Source: UBA7485 sp050945075
GTDB lineage: Bacteria; Bacillota; Clostridia; Eubacteriales; Eubacteriaceae
Assembly: GCA_050945075.1 (NCBI GenBank)
Contig: JBMNSG010000052.1
Location: 1 to 14,410 of the forward strand
Length of the DNA: 14,410 bases
Reading direction: 5' to 3'
The notes under the pieces are model-generated. The model was not told the DNA's origin. It saw nothing but the letters and a program-made list of their open reading frames with translations, and made no database searches. The position numbers and the translations under genes are program-made. Below, one piece after another: positions 7,364-13,640 of this stretch. Positions within the stretch are counted from its first letter, which is position 1; each line of letters opens with the position of its first letter.

Positions 7364-7768
7364 ATGGACTGCGAGTGGATCAGGAAGATACGGAATCAGG
7401 ATAATATTTTTGCCAGACAGCTGGGTATTGTGACAACAGAGCTTTCTTCCGGCTTTGCCAGAGGTGAAATGGTGATTCGCAATGAATACCGGAATCTGGT
7501 ACACTCGGTACACGATGCCTGCGTCTTTACCATGGCAGACGCGCTGGGAGGATCTGCCTGTGCCTCCTACGGCACCCACGTAACCACGGTAAACGGGAAC
7601 CTCAATTATACTGTCGCCATGATCGACACCGGAAAGCTTACGGGCACTGCCGAAGTGGTGGCTGTAACGGATAAGGTGATGACGACGGAAATCCGGTTAT
7701 CTGATGATACCGGCAGGCTGGTCGCCATTGGCCTGTTTGAATACTGCAAGCTCAAAACAAAGTACTGA
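7364..7768 (+). CDS. PaaI-like hotdog-fold thioesterase family protein
   Basis: This 134-aa single-domain protein is the size of PaaI/YdiI-type acyl-CoA thioesterases. The pattern N..HSVHDACVFTMADALGGSA (about residues 44-64) followed by VTTVNGNLNYT aligns with the hotdog helix and following strand. The usual H-G-G in the active-site turn is H-D-A here, so the catalytic site may be altered or the substrate different. ATG 7364 is chosen over an in-frame ATG at 7298 because AGGGGGGAG (7349-7357) lies at a good distance. The first upstream ATG falls at or before the expected transcript start. The gene lies 65 bp before the polymerase gene on the same strand with no terminator seen between them, so they may be co-transcribed. 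Substrate unknown. Confidence 0.75.
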   Translation: MDCEWIRKIRNQDNIFARQLGIVTTELSSGFARGEMVIRNEYRNLVHSVHDACVFTMADALGGSACASYGTHVTTVNGNLNYTVAMIDTGKLTGTAEVVAVTDKVMTTEIRLSDDTGRLVAIGLFEYCKLKTKY

Positions 7769-7779
7769 TTCTTTCTATC

Positions 7780-7827
7780 GAATCGGAAGTTGAAACGGAT
7801 ATTAAAACGGAAAACGAAACGGAGGAC
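7780..7827 (+). repeat. Four degenerate 12-bp tandem repeats ending in the polymerase ribosome binding site
   Basis: Units are gaatcggaagtt, gaaacggatatt, aaaacggaaaac and gaaacggaggac, with a shared core A(A/T)CGGA at exact 12-bp spacing. The last unit supplies the GGAGG used to start the polymerase gene. The units are also open in frame with the polymerase and would encode an acidic ESEV/ETDI/KTEN/ETED stretch if translation began further upstream. Confidence 0.7.
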
Positions 7828-7833
7828 AGGCTG

Positions 7834-9363
7834 ATGCCGGAGAAACAGCGGACTTATATTGCAATTGATCTGAAATCTTTCTATGCTTCCGTAGAATGTA
7901 TGGAACGGGGACTTGATCCGCTTACCACCAATCTGGTAGTAGCGGATGCGTCCAGAACCACCAAAACCATCTGCCTGGCAGTTTCTCCTTCGATGAAGGC
8001 GTACGGAGTGCCGGGCAGGCCGCGTCTGTTTGAGGTCGTCCGGAAGGTGGATGAACTCAATGCGCTGCGAAAACGGCGGGCACCGGGCCATGTCTTTTCC
8101 GGAGAATCCACTGATGCCGGGGAACTGCAGAAGGCTCCTCAGCTGCAGATTGGCTATATAACAGCCCCGCCGCGGATGGCTTACTACATGGAATACAGCA
8201 CCCGTATTTACGATATTTACCTGAAGTATATTGCACCCGAGGACATCCACGTCTATTCGATTGATGAAGTGTTTATGGACGTCACTGATTATCTGGATAT
8301 GTACGGCCTCTCGGCCCGGGAACTGACGATGAAGATGATCCAGGATGTGCTGGACACTACCGGAATTACTGCTACGGCGGGAATCGGGAGTAATTTTTAT
8401 CTGTGTAAAATCGCCATGGATATTGTCGCCAAGCACATGGCGCCGGAGAAGAACGGCGCCCGTATTGCAGAACTGGATGAGCGGAGCTATCGTGAGCAGC
8501 TCTGGAATCACCGGCCGCTTACGGATTTCTGGCGCATCGGCAGGGGTTACGCGAAAAAACTGGAAAATGCCGGGCTTATGACAATGGGGGATGTAGCCAG
8601 ATGCTCCACCGGCAGTGCCAGTGATTACTATAACGAAGCGCTGCTGTATAAAATGTTCGGGATTAACGCAGAGCTGCTCATCGACCATGCCTGGGGATGG
8701 GAACCCTGCAGGATCGAAGATATCAAAGCCTACAAGCCGGAAACCAACAGCATAAGCTCCGGGCAGGTTCTCCAGTGTCCTTACAGCTTTGAAAAAGCCC
8801 GGCTCATCGTCCGGGAGATGACGGATCTACTGGTCCTGGATCTGGTGGAAAAGGGTCTGGTGACCGATCAGATGGTCCTGACAGTGGGCTATGATCGCGA
8901 AAGCCTGTCCCCATCAAAAGCCGGAAATACCTACAAAGGTGCAGTCACAACCGACCGTTATGGCAGAAAAGTGCCGAAGCACGCGCACGGAACCGAAAAC
9001 CTCGGAGAATATACTTCATCAACCAGGTTAATTACCGATGCAGTGATGCGCCTGTATGACCGTATTATGGACCCGGAGCTGCTGGTTCGCAGGGTAACGC
9101 TGACAGCCTGCCGGGTGATGGACGAGCGAACAGCAGCAAACGCTCAAAAGAGCGAACAGCTGGACCTGTTTACCGATTATGCGGCACGGGAAGCGCAGCG
9201 GGAACAGGAAGAAAAGGAATTGCAGCAGGAAAAACAGCTGCAGAATGTTGTGCTCGAAATGAAGAAAAAATTCGGAAAGAATGCGGTTCTCAAAGGAATG
9301 AATCTGGAAGAAGGCGCCACAACCGTCTCCCGCAACAGGCAGATTGGCGGGCATAAAGCCTGA
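7834..9363 (+). CDS. Y-family (UmuC/DinB-like) lesion-bypass DNA polymerase
   Basis: This 509-aa translesion polymerase copies across damaged DNA at the replication fork. The palm opens with YIAIDLKSFYASVE (residues 8-21, metal ligand D12). The second catalytic motif is YSIDEVFMD (141-149, D144 and E145). The sequence between them (about 60-110) is extended relative to DinB and looks like the UmuC-type form common in Clostridia. A little-finger domain follows (about 300-430). The segment QLDLF (442-446) is a canonical beta-clamp-binding motif, set before a charged, probably coiled stretch (450-480). The C-terminus ends in NRQIGGHKA. GGAGGA (7821-7826) is 7 bases before ATG 7834. A YolD-like gene follows after 14 bp. 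I saw no LexA-type SOS box upstream. Confidence 0.93.
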   Translation: MPEKQRTYIAIDLKSFYASVECMERGLDPLTTNLVVADASRTTKTICLAVSPSMKAYGVPGRPRLFEVVRKVDELNALRKRRAPGHVFSGESTDAGELQKAPQLQIGYITAPPRMAYYMEYSTRIYDIYLKYIAPEDIHVYSIDEVFMDVTDYLDMYGLSARELTMKMIQDVLDTTGITATAGIGSNFYLCKIAMDIVAKHMAPEKNGARIAELDERSYREQLWNHRPLTDFWRIGRGYAKKLENAGLMTMGDVARCSTGSASDYYNEALLYKMFGINAELLIDHAWGWEPCRIEDIKAYKPETNSISSGQVLQCPYSFEKARLIVREMTDLLVLDLVEKGLVTDQMVLTVGYDRESLSPSKAGNTYKGAVTTDRYGRKVPKHAHGTENLGEYTSSTRLITDAVMRLYDRIMDPELLVRRVTLTACRVMDERTAANAQKSEQLDLFTDYAAREAQREQEEKELQQEKQLQNVVLEMKKKFGKNAVLKGMNLEEGATTVSRNRQIGGHKA

Positions 9364-9377
9364 ATAACGGAATTAAA

Positions 9378-9812
9378 ATGACAAAACAGAAAAAAGATTA
9401 CAGCGACATGATAGACCTGGCACATCATGTATCAAAAACCAGACCCCATATGTCCATGGCAGACCGGGCTGCCCAGTTTTCTCCGTTTGCTGCTTTAACC
9501 GGCTATGGAGAAGCTGTCCGGGAAACCGCCAGGCTGACTGGGAAACGTATTGAACTTAACGAGGATGAACAGGCAGAACTGGACCGGAAACTGCAGATTA
9601 TCCGTGACCATCTGGATGATGCGCCGCTTATAACCATCACCTGGTTTAAGCCGGACGACCGGAAAGAGGGCGGAGCCCTGATCACGACTGAGGGAACTGT
9701 AATCAAGATGGATCTGTTCCGCCGCATCCTGTCGATGGCAGACGGGACGAATATCCCGATCCCGGATATTACGGGTATTGAAGGCGGGGTGATAGACACA
9801 TATTTGATTTAA
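9378..9812 (+). CDS. YolD-like protein partnered with the Y-family polymerase
   Basis: This 144-aa soluble protein carries RPHMSMADRAAQFSPFAALT (about residues 22-41), a pattern I associate with YolD-like proteins that sit next to Y-family polymerases in Firmicutes. A helical segment (about 47-76, rich in Glu and Lys) and a beta-rich half follow (LITITWF, GALITTEGTVIKMD). The YolD family is thought to act with UmuC/UvrX polymerases in lesion bypass; the exact activity is not known. It starts 14 bp after the polymerase stop with only a weak Shine-Dalgarno, which suggests coupling. A strong terminator follows 29 bp after the stop. The family call rests on the motif and the neighbour. Confidence 0.7.
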   Translation: MTKQKKDYSDMIDLAHHVSKTRPHMSMADRAAQFSPFAALTGYGEAVRETARLTGKRIELNEDEQAELDRKLQIIRDHLDDAPLITITWFKPDDRKEGGALITTEGTVIKMDLFRRILSMADGTNIPIPDITGIEGGVIDTYLI

Positions 9813-9841
9813 GAAGCAGATTCTGGTGATTGGTTCGTTAG

Positions 9842-9880
9842 AAAACCGTTTGTGAAGATTTCCTTCGCAGGCGGTTTTTT
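9842..9880 (+). terminator. Rho-independent terminator after the YolD-like gene
   Basis: AAAACCG (9842-9848) pairs with CGGTTTT (9872-9878), extended inside by TGTGAAG with CTTCGCA. The stem is followed by a T-run to 9880. It ends the thioesterase-polymerase-YolD unit. Confidence 0.88.
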
Positions 9881-9910
9881 AGTTTATGAAACAGGAAGGT
9901 ATACAACTGC

Positions 9911-9940
9911 ATAGTATTCCGGAAAAAGGTACAATACTAT
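9911..9940. promoter_or_regulatory. 8-bp perfect inverted repeat upstream of the CPBP protease gene
   Basis: ATAGTATT (9911-9918) and AATACTAT (9933-9940) are exact inverted copies separated by 14 bp, so their centres are 22 bp (about two helical turns) apart. A -10-like TACAAT (9930-9935) overlaps the right arm. The geometry suits a dimeric repressor acting on the promoter of the gene at 10007. No -35 box is convincing. Confidence 0.45.
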
Positions 9941-10006
9941 TACAGGCTTAAATCCATAAAAAGCCTGACAGAATAAACGGAATCCCCATACAAAAGGAGA
10001 CAGAGT

Positions 10007-10741
10007 ATGACCCCAAAAAAAGAATTGCGCCTGGCCCTGATCTGGATCGTTGCCTATGTCGTGATCATGAGCATTTTCGATAATATCTTTACCGGAGAAG
10101 TGCAGGAGACCATGCGGATTATCCCGTCTGGACTCTTCCTGGCGGTGATGATGATCACACTGAACAAATCCCACAGACTGAACCAATATGGTTTTATTTC
10201 ATTTCAGGATTTTCCCTGGAAAGCCACTTTATACCTGCTGCCCATGCTTGTTTTGTCAACCGTTAACCTCTGGAACGGGACGGTCCTGCGTTATTCTCCA
10301 TGGGTAAGCGTCCTGTCGATACTCTCCATGTTCTGCATTGGATTTATCGAGGAAATACTCTTTCGCGGACTGCTGCTTAAAGCATTACTCCATCGTTCAG
10401 TCGGATTTGCCATTACGATTTCCAGCCTTACCTCCGGACTGGGACATATCGTGAACCTGTTAAGCGGAGCTGATCTGGGATCGACCCTGCTGCAGCTCGT
10501 TTATGCCCTGGCCATCGGCCTCATGCTTTCGGTTTTTGTAGTCAAGACCGGCAATATCCTGCCATGCTGTCTCTTTCACGGACTTTTCAATGCACTTTCC
10601 GTCTTTTGTAACGAAAGCGGCTGGACCATGCAGTTCCAGATTATCGTCTGCATCATCATTACTGCTGTTTCCGCTGGGTACGCGCTGTACCTCTGGAAAA
10701 ACAAGAAACTCCCTTCAGTATGGGGATTGGAACAGGAATGA
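10007..10741 (+). CDS. CPBP-family intramembrane metalloprotease (CAAX protease/Abi type)
   Basis: This 244-aa protein has about six to eight predicted membrane helices. It carries the three CPBP signature sites: EEILFRG (E115, E116, R120), a membrane histidine at GHIVN (H147 to N150) and LFHGLFNA (H191, N195). These residues build the metal-dependent active site in Rce1-like glutamyl proteases. In Firmicutes such proteins have been linked to bacteriocin immunity and peptide or pheromone processing; the substrate here is unknown. AAAGGAGA (9992-9999) gives a good Shine-Dalgarno for ATG 10007. The stop overlaps the next start codon as ATGA. An inverted repeat lies in the upstream promoter region. 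Confidence 0.9.
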   Translation: MTPKKELRLALIWIVAYVVIMSIFDNIFTGEVQETMRIIPSGLFLAVMMITLNKSHRLNQYGFISFQDFPWKATLYLLPMLVLSTVNLWNGTVLRYSPWVSVLSILSMFCIGFIEEILFRGLLLKALLHRSVGFAITISSLTSGLGHIVNLLSGADLGSTLLQLVYALAIGLMLSVFVVKTGNILPCCLFHGLFNALSVFCNESGWTMQFQIIVCIIITAVSAGYALYLWKNKKLPSVWGLEQE

Positions 10742-10992
10742 ACGAGGATTCAGTAAAACTCCTGCAGGATATAGAACGCCTTCATACGACAGAACAGGGT
10801 GCAGTGCGCATCCGCCGCAATCTGGCTCTTGAGACAGAAGACCCGGTAAGCTGGTGCCGTCAAAAGATACTGGACCGGAGGGCTGTGATTACCAGAAAAG
10901 GAAAGAACTGGTATATCGAAAACGGGGGATGCGTGATAACCGTGAATGCCGGGAGTCTTACGATCATTACTGCACATCGAAAACAAGGATAG
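10738..10992 (+). CDS. DUF3781-like small protein
   Basis: This 84-aa soluble protein has the pattern LHTTEQGAVRIRRNLAL (about residues 20-36), a central WCRQKI, then GKNWYIENGGCVITVNAGS and TIITAHRK, which I recognise as DUF3781. The function of that family is not known to me. ATG 10738 overlaps the protease stop codon (ATGA), which points to translational coupling. The in-frame ATG at 10720 lies inside the protease gene and is a less likely start. The recurring GKNWY and TAH segments suggest a compact beta-rich fold. No membrane segment is present. Confidence 0.72.
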   Translation: MNEDSVKLLQDIERLHTTEQGAVRIRRNLALETEDPVSWCRQKILDRRAVITRKGKNWYIENGGCVITVNAGSLTIITAHRKQG

Positions 10993-11126
10993 AAGAAGTA
11001 AAATGTGAGTTTTGTATCGATGGCAGTGATATTATTGTCAAAACACTGGACCTGAACCAGGACTTTCAGGCAATAGCCAGCCAGCTTGACTCATTTGTTG
11101 ATACCTATTTACTGACCACAAAATAA
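10983..11126 (+). pseudogene. Short open frame, probably the 3' remnant of a small gene
   Basis: Between the DUF3781 stop and the terminator, one frame reads like real protein (RIEEVKCEFCIDGSDIIVKT, then LDLNQDFQAIASQLDSF) and stops at 11126, only 6 bp before the terminator stem. No ATG, GTG or TTG with a ribosome site is available for it. The only in-frame start is a GTG at 10854, deep inside the DUF3781 gene. It is either a decayed gene that has lost its 5' end or an unusual overlapping gene. I do not recognise the family. Confidence 0.3.
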
Positions 11127-11132
11127 AATCCG

Positions 11133-11178
11133 AAAAATCCCGTCTTTACAAAAACAATAGTAAAGGCGGGATTTTTTT
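11133..11178 (+). terminator. Rho-independent terminator after the CPBP/DUF3781 genes
   Basis: AAAAATCCCG and CTTTAC (11133-11149) pair with GTAAAG and CGGGATTTTT (11160-11175) around an A-rich loop. The T-run continues to 11178. It separates the protease operon from the TetR promoter about 20 bp downstream. Confidence 0.9.
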
Positions 11179-11198
11179 ATATTCAGATAGAACAGCGA

Positions 11199-11227
11199 TT
11201 GACAGCTAATAGCTATTAGCCTATAAT
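11199..11227 (+). promoter_or_regulatory. Consensus sigma-A promoter with a palindromic operator in its spacer
   Basis: TTGACA (11199-11204) and TATAAT (11222-11227) are exact consensus boxes with a 17-bp spacer. The spacer contains the perfect 16-bp palindrome GCTAATAGCTATTAGC (11205-11220). A dimer of the TetR protein encoded next would block RNA polymerase at this site, so autoregulation is the natural reading. The boxes are directly visible; the identity of the binding protein is inferred. Confidence 0.85.
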
Positions 11228-11229
11228 AA

Positions 11230-11247
11230 AGCTAATGAATGTTAGCT
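11230..11247. promoter_or_regulatory. Second TetR-type operator half-site pair
   Basis: AGCTAA (11230-11235) and TTAGCT (11242-11247) form a 6-bp inverted repeat sharing the AGCTAA half-site of the upstream palindrome, centre to centre 26 bp away. It covers the expected transcription start and ends 3 bp before the AGGAGG (11251-11256) of tetR. Confidence 0.65.
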
Positions 11248-11261
11248 GACAGGAGGACGCT

Positions 11262-11891
11262 ATGAAAAAGGAAACGACAAAACAGAGAATTATTACAGAG
11301 GCGGTCAAACTGTTTTCGAAGAATGGCTATGAGGCAGTTACAGTTGAACAGATCGCTACGGCTGTCGGCATCAAGGCTCCCTCTCTTTATAAGCACTATA
11401 AAGGTAAAAAAGACATTTTCGATTCAATTCTGAATCAAATGAATCAAAAGGATGATGAACGTGCGAAAGAGTATGGAATGCCAGAAGGAACAATGAATGA
11501 AATAGCAGAAAAATACGCTCAGACACCCCTGGAGAAAATCAAGGCTTACAGTGAAGCGCAGTTTCTGCACTGGACGGAAGACGAATTTTCGTCTGCTTTT
11601 CGAAGAATGCTTACAATTGAGCAATTCAGAAGTCATGATATGTCCGAGCTGTATCAGCGCTATCTTGGCGCGGGTCCGGTCGAATATATGGCAGATTTAT
11701 TTGCTCAGATGACAGAAGATGGCCGTAATGGAAAGCAGCTGGCTCTGGAATTCTATTCGCCGATGTTTCTTCTCTACAGTATGTATGATGCAGCAGCAAA
11801 TTCAGAGGAGAAAAAGGAAATCACGGCCATGCTTCGCAGACATGTAGAACGATTTGCAGGGCGGATTGAGACTGAATATGGAATCAAATAG
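11262..11891 (+). CDS. TetR/AcrR-family transcriptional regulator
   Basis: This 209-aa dimeric repressor has an N-terminal TetR DNA-binding domain (about residues 5-57) with TVEQIATAVGIKAPSLYKHY as the helix-turn-helix core and KGKKDIFDSIL after it. The rest is a helical ligand-binding and dimerisation domain with no clear ligand clue. AGGAGG is 5 bases before ATG 11262. It probably represses its own promoter through the palindromes at 11205-11247. The next gene, a small membrane protein, starts about 60 bp after the stop with no terminator between, so it is the likely co-regulated target. Confidence 0.93.
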   Translation: MKKETTKQRIITEAVKLFSKNGYEAVTVEQIATAVGIKAPSLYKHYKGKKDIFDSILNQMNQKDDERAKEYGMPEGTMNEIAEKYAQTPLEKIKAYSEAQFLHWTEDEFSSAFRRMLTIEQFRSHDMSELYQRYLGAGPVEYMADLFAQMTEDGRNGKQLALEFYSPMFLLYSMYDAAANSEEKKEITAMLRRHVERFAGRIETEYGIK

Positions 11892-11952
11892 AGGGACAAG
11901 AACAGGACAATTCAACGACTCGGGAAAATCAGAGATGGAAAGAAGAAAAATA

Positions 11953-12363
11953 ATGAAATTATATTTTGGAAATACCGTAACAACGGTAACTACGGTTATG
12001 CTGGTCAGTCTGATCTTGCTTATTGTCTATACCTACATAAACAGGGCAAGTGTGGATGGCTGGGGGCGCAGGACTTTACTGCTTGCAGTGTACGGCCTGG
12101 TCATCTGCTGTTTTGCAGCTGCAAGAGATGGGCTCGACAAGACTATTCAGGCCGCCATTGATGGCAGCTGCAGCCCCGGAATATTCAGTCTGGTCAGTTT
12201 TCCGACTATCATTGGATGTGTTGGTGCAGCAATCATCATTGTTTCCGGAATCGTAACTATTTTTGTTAAGAAGCAGGATGTCAGAGAAGTTCTGTATTTC
12301 GTGATGTCCGGTGGTATACTTCTGAAAATTCTGGCCATTGAGATTACAAGAATCTTTATGTAA
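11953..12363 (+). CDS. Hypothetical four-helix membrane protein
   Basis: This 136-aa protein has four predicted transmembrane helices (about residues 9-29, 40-57, 84-105 and 113-132). Short basic loops (RR at 39-40, KK at 106-107) suggest the connecting orientation. ATG 11953 is chosen because it follows a purine-rich stretch (GGAAAGAAG) and leaves a compact N-terminus (MKLYFGN). In-frame ATGs at 11935, 11878 and 11854 are possible, the last two overlapping tetR. I do not recognise the family. Its place directly behind an apparently self-regulated TetR gene suggests a membrane function controlled by that repressor. Confidence 0.65.
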   Translation: MKLYFGNTVTTVTTVMLVSLILLIVYTYINRASVDGWGRRTLLLAVYGLVICCFAAARDGLDKTIQAAIDGSCSPGIFSLVSFPTIIGCVGAAIIIVSGIVTIFVKKQDVREVLYFVMSGGILLKILAIEITRIFM

Positions 12364-12841
12364 GTGACAGCACATTGTAAAAGCCACGACCGGTGTGCGG
12401 CCTCTGGAAGATAGAGAAATATGGGATTAAGTTTGAGCAGTAGAGAAATTAATATAATCGAAGATCCATTACCAGTAAAGAAGACTAGTTTAGTAATCCA
12501 TAAAGCCTGACCGATTTTTCGGCCGGGCTTTTTTATATGAAAAACATTGCTTGTGTTTAGGCGAACTGATAGCTTAATTCCTGCACGTTCATTCACAAAC
12601 AAAAAAAGTTATGATGTAATGAAACGGAAGTAATTCTCATTTGATTCAAATATATTGAAAATTAATAAGCATTGACGAGACATATACCATTTTTGTCATA
12701 TGCGATCAGTTATAATTAGAATAGATCGATTCTGATCTCAAGAGATTATTGCGTTGACGCTTGACAATATTTTAACTAAACGAACAACGCTGAAACGAAT
12801 TGCCAATTAACTAGAATAAAACAACAAGAGGAAAAGATTAC
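12364..12841. other. Non-coding gap before the hsdM remnant
   Basis: This 478-bp gap holds one clear terminator (12503-12535) and then an AT-rich stretch. Frames that open here, for example on the minus strand over 12147-12602, look like noise. Around 12712-12741 three GATC sites fall within 30 bp, two of them as AGATC/GATCT inverted arms (12723-12738). GCGTTG (12751-12756) and CAACGC (12785-12790) form a loose inverted repeat just upstream of hsdM. TTGACG/TTGACA-like hexamers occur near 12754-12766 without a matching -10 box, so the hsdM promoter is uncertain. Confidence 0.5.
12503..12535 (+). terminator. Rho-independent terminator after the TetR/membrane gene unit
   Basis: AAGCCTGACCGA (12503-12514) pairs with TCGGCCGGGCTT (12519-12530) with a single A/C mismatch and one G-U pair, around a four-T loop, followed by a T-run. 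It lies 140 bp past the membrane protein stop. Confidence 0.85.
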
Positions 12842-13484
12842 ATGAATAAACAGCAGCTTGCCAACAAAATATGGGAATCCGCAAACAAAATGCGGTCAAA
12901 AATCGAAGCCAATGAGTATAAAGATTATATTCTCGGTTTTATATTTTATAAATTCCTTTCTGACAAAGAAGTTAAATACTTAAAGAGTATAGGTTTCGAC
13001 GACGACACAATGGATCAGGTAACTGAAGATGTTCCGGATCTTGTCGAAAATGTCCAGAAGAAATCGGATACTTCATCTCTTATGAAAACCTTTTTTCAAC
13101 ATGGCTTGATCTGGGATCAGACTTTAATGTTTCAAATGTCAGGGACGCTCTTTCTGCGTTCAGCAGGCTTATTGATAATTCGCATAAAAAAGTATTTGAT
13201 AAGATTTTTGATACGCTGCAAACCGGATTATCCAAATTAGGCGACAGTTCCGGAACACAGACAAAGGCAATCAGCAGTCTGATTCACCTGATCAAAGACA
13301 TACCAATGGATGGCAAACAGGATTACGATATCCTCGGTTTTATCTACGAGTACCTTATTTCCAATTTTGCAGCCAATGCCGGGAAAAGGCCGGTGAATTC
13401 TATACTCCGCATGAAGTTTCTCTTTTGATGTCGGAAATCGTAGCCCATCATCTTCATGACAGGACAGAAATTAAAATCTATGAA
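12842..13484 (+). pseudogene. hsdM: Type I restriction-modification methyltransferase HsdM, frameshifted and truncated
   Basis: The first part (NKQQLANKIWESANKMRSKI, then EYKDYILGFIFYKFLSDKEV) is the N-terminal domain of Firmicute HsdM, which with HsdS methylates adenine in the recognition site. GAGGAAAA precedes ATG 12842. The match jumps frame near 13061 (to GYFISYENLFSTWLDLGSDF) and again near 13384 (to KAGEFYTPHEVSLLMSEIVA). Each shift equals loss of one A from an A-run. The match then stops after EIKIY at 13481, exactly where the SAM-binding motif I (DPTSGSGS-like) should begin, and an unrelated tail ends at TAG 13527-13529. The catalytic NPPY motif and downstream hsdS and hsdR are absent from the window. 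Functionally dead as it stands. Confidence 0.92.
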
Positions 13485-13530
13485 AACAAGACGCAAAATT
13501 GGATACCATTTAACGTTGCCTGTGCCTAGG

Positions 13531-13570
13531 GGTGTCGGTTTTGATTTAGAGGTGTCGCTTTGAATGTCGG
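13531..13570. repeat. Tandem GGTGTCG repeats, possible insertion-sequence end
   Basis: GGTGTCGGTTTTGAT (13531-13545) and GGTGTCGCTTTGAAT (13551-13565) repeat at 20-bp spacing, with a further TGTCGG at 13565-13570. Multiple short repeats containing part of the terminal inverted repeat are known at the ends of IS21-family elements, and the motif looks familiar from such ends. No transposase gene is present. The position next to the hsdM break supports a leftover IS end, but the identification is tentative. Confidence 0.35.
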
Positions 13571-13640
13571 CTGTTCTGGCTGGCTTTTTTATTTTAGCAA
13601 GGTTCTTTTCTAAAATCTGAAAGAAAAGTGAAAAAGTGCT

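Noticed and set aside
7771..7827. LexA/SOS box upstream of the polymerase
   Set aside because: CGAATCGGAAGTTG (7779-7792) has a superficial resemblance, but the right arm does not match GTTCG and the pattern is explained by the tandem repeats.
7606..8688. A 360-codon open frame on the minus strand opposite the thioesterase and polymerase genes
   Set aside because: It lies opposite the conserved catalytic part of the polymerase. Its repetitive FRFNIRFNFRFD end is only the reverse reading of the 12-bp repeats.
11854..11952. Upstream start codons (11854, 11878, 11935) for the membrane protein
   Set aside because: They add a hydrophilic lead without a good ribosome site, and two overlap tetR. 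11953 is preferred, but the choice is not certain.
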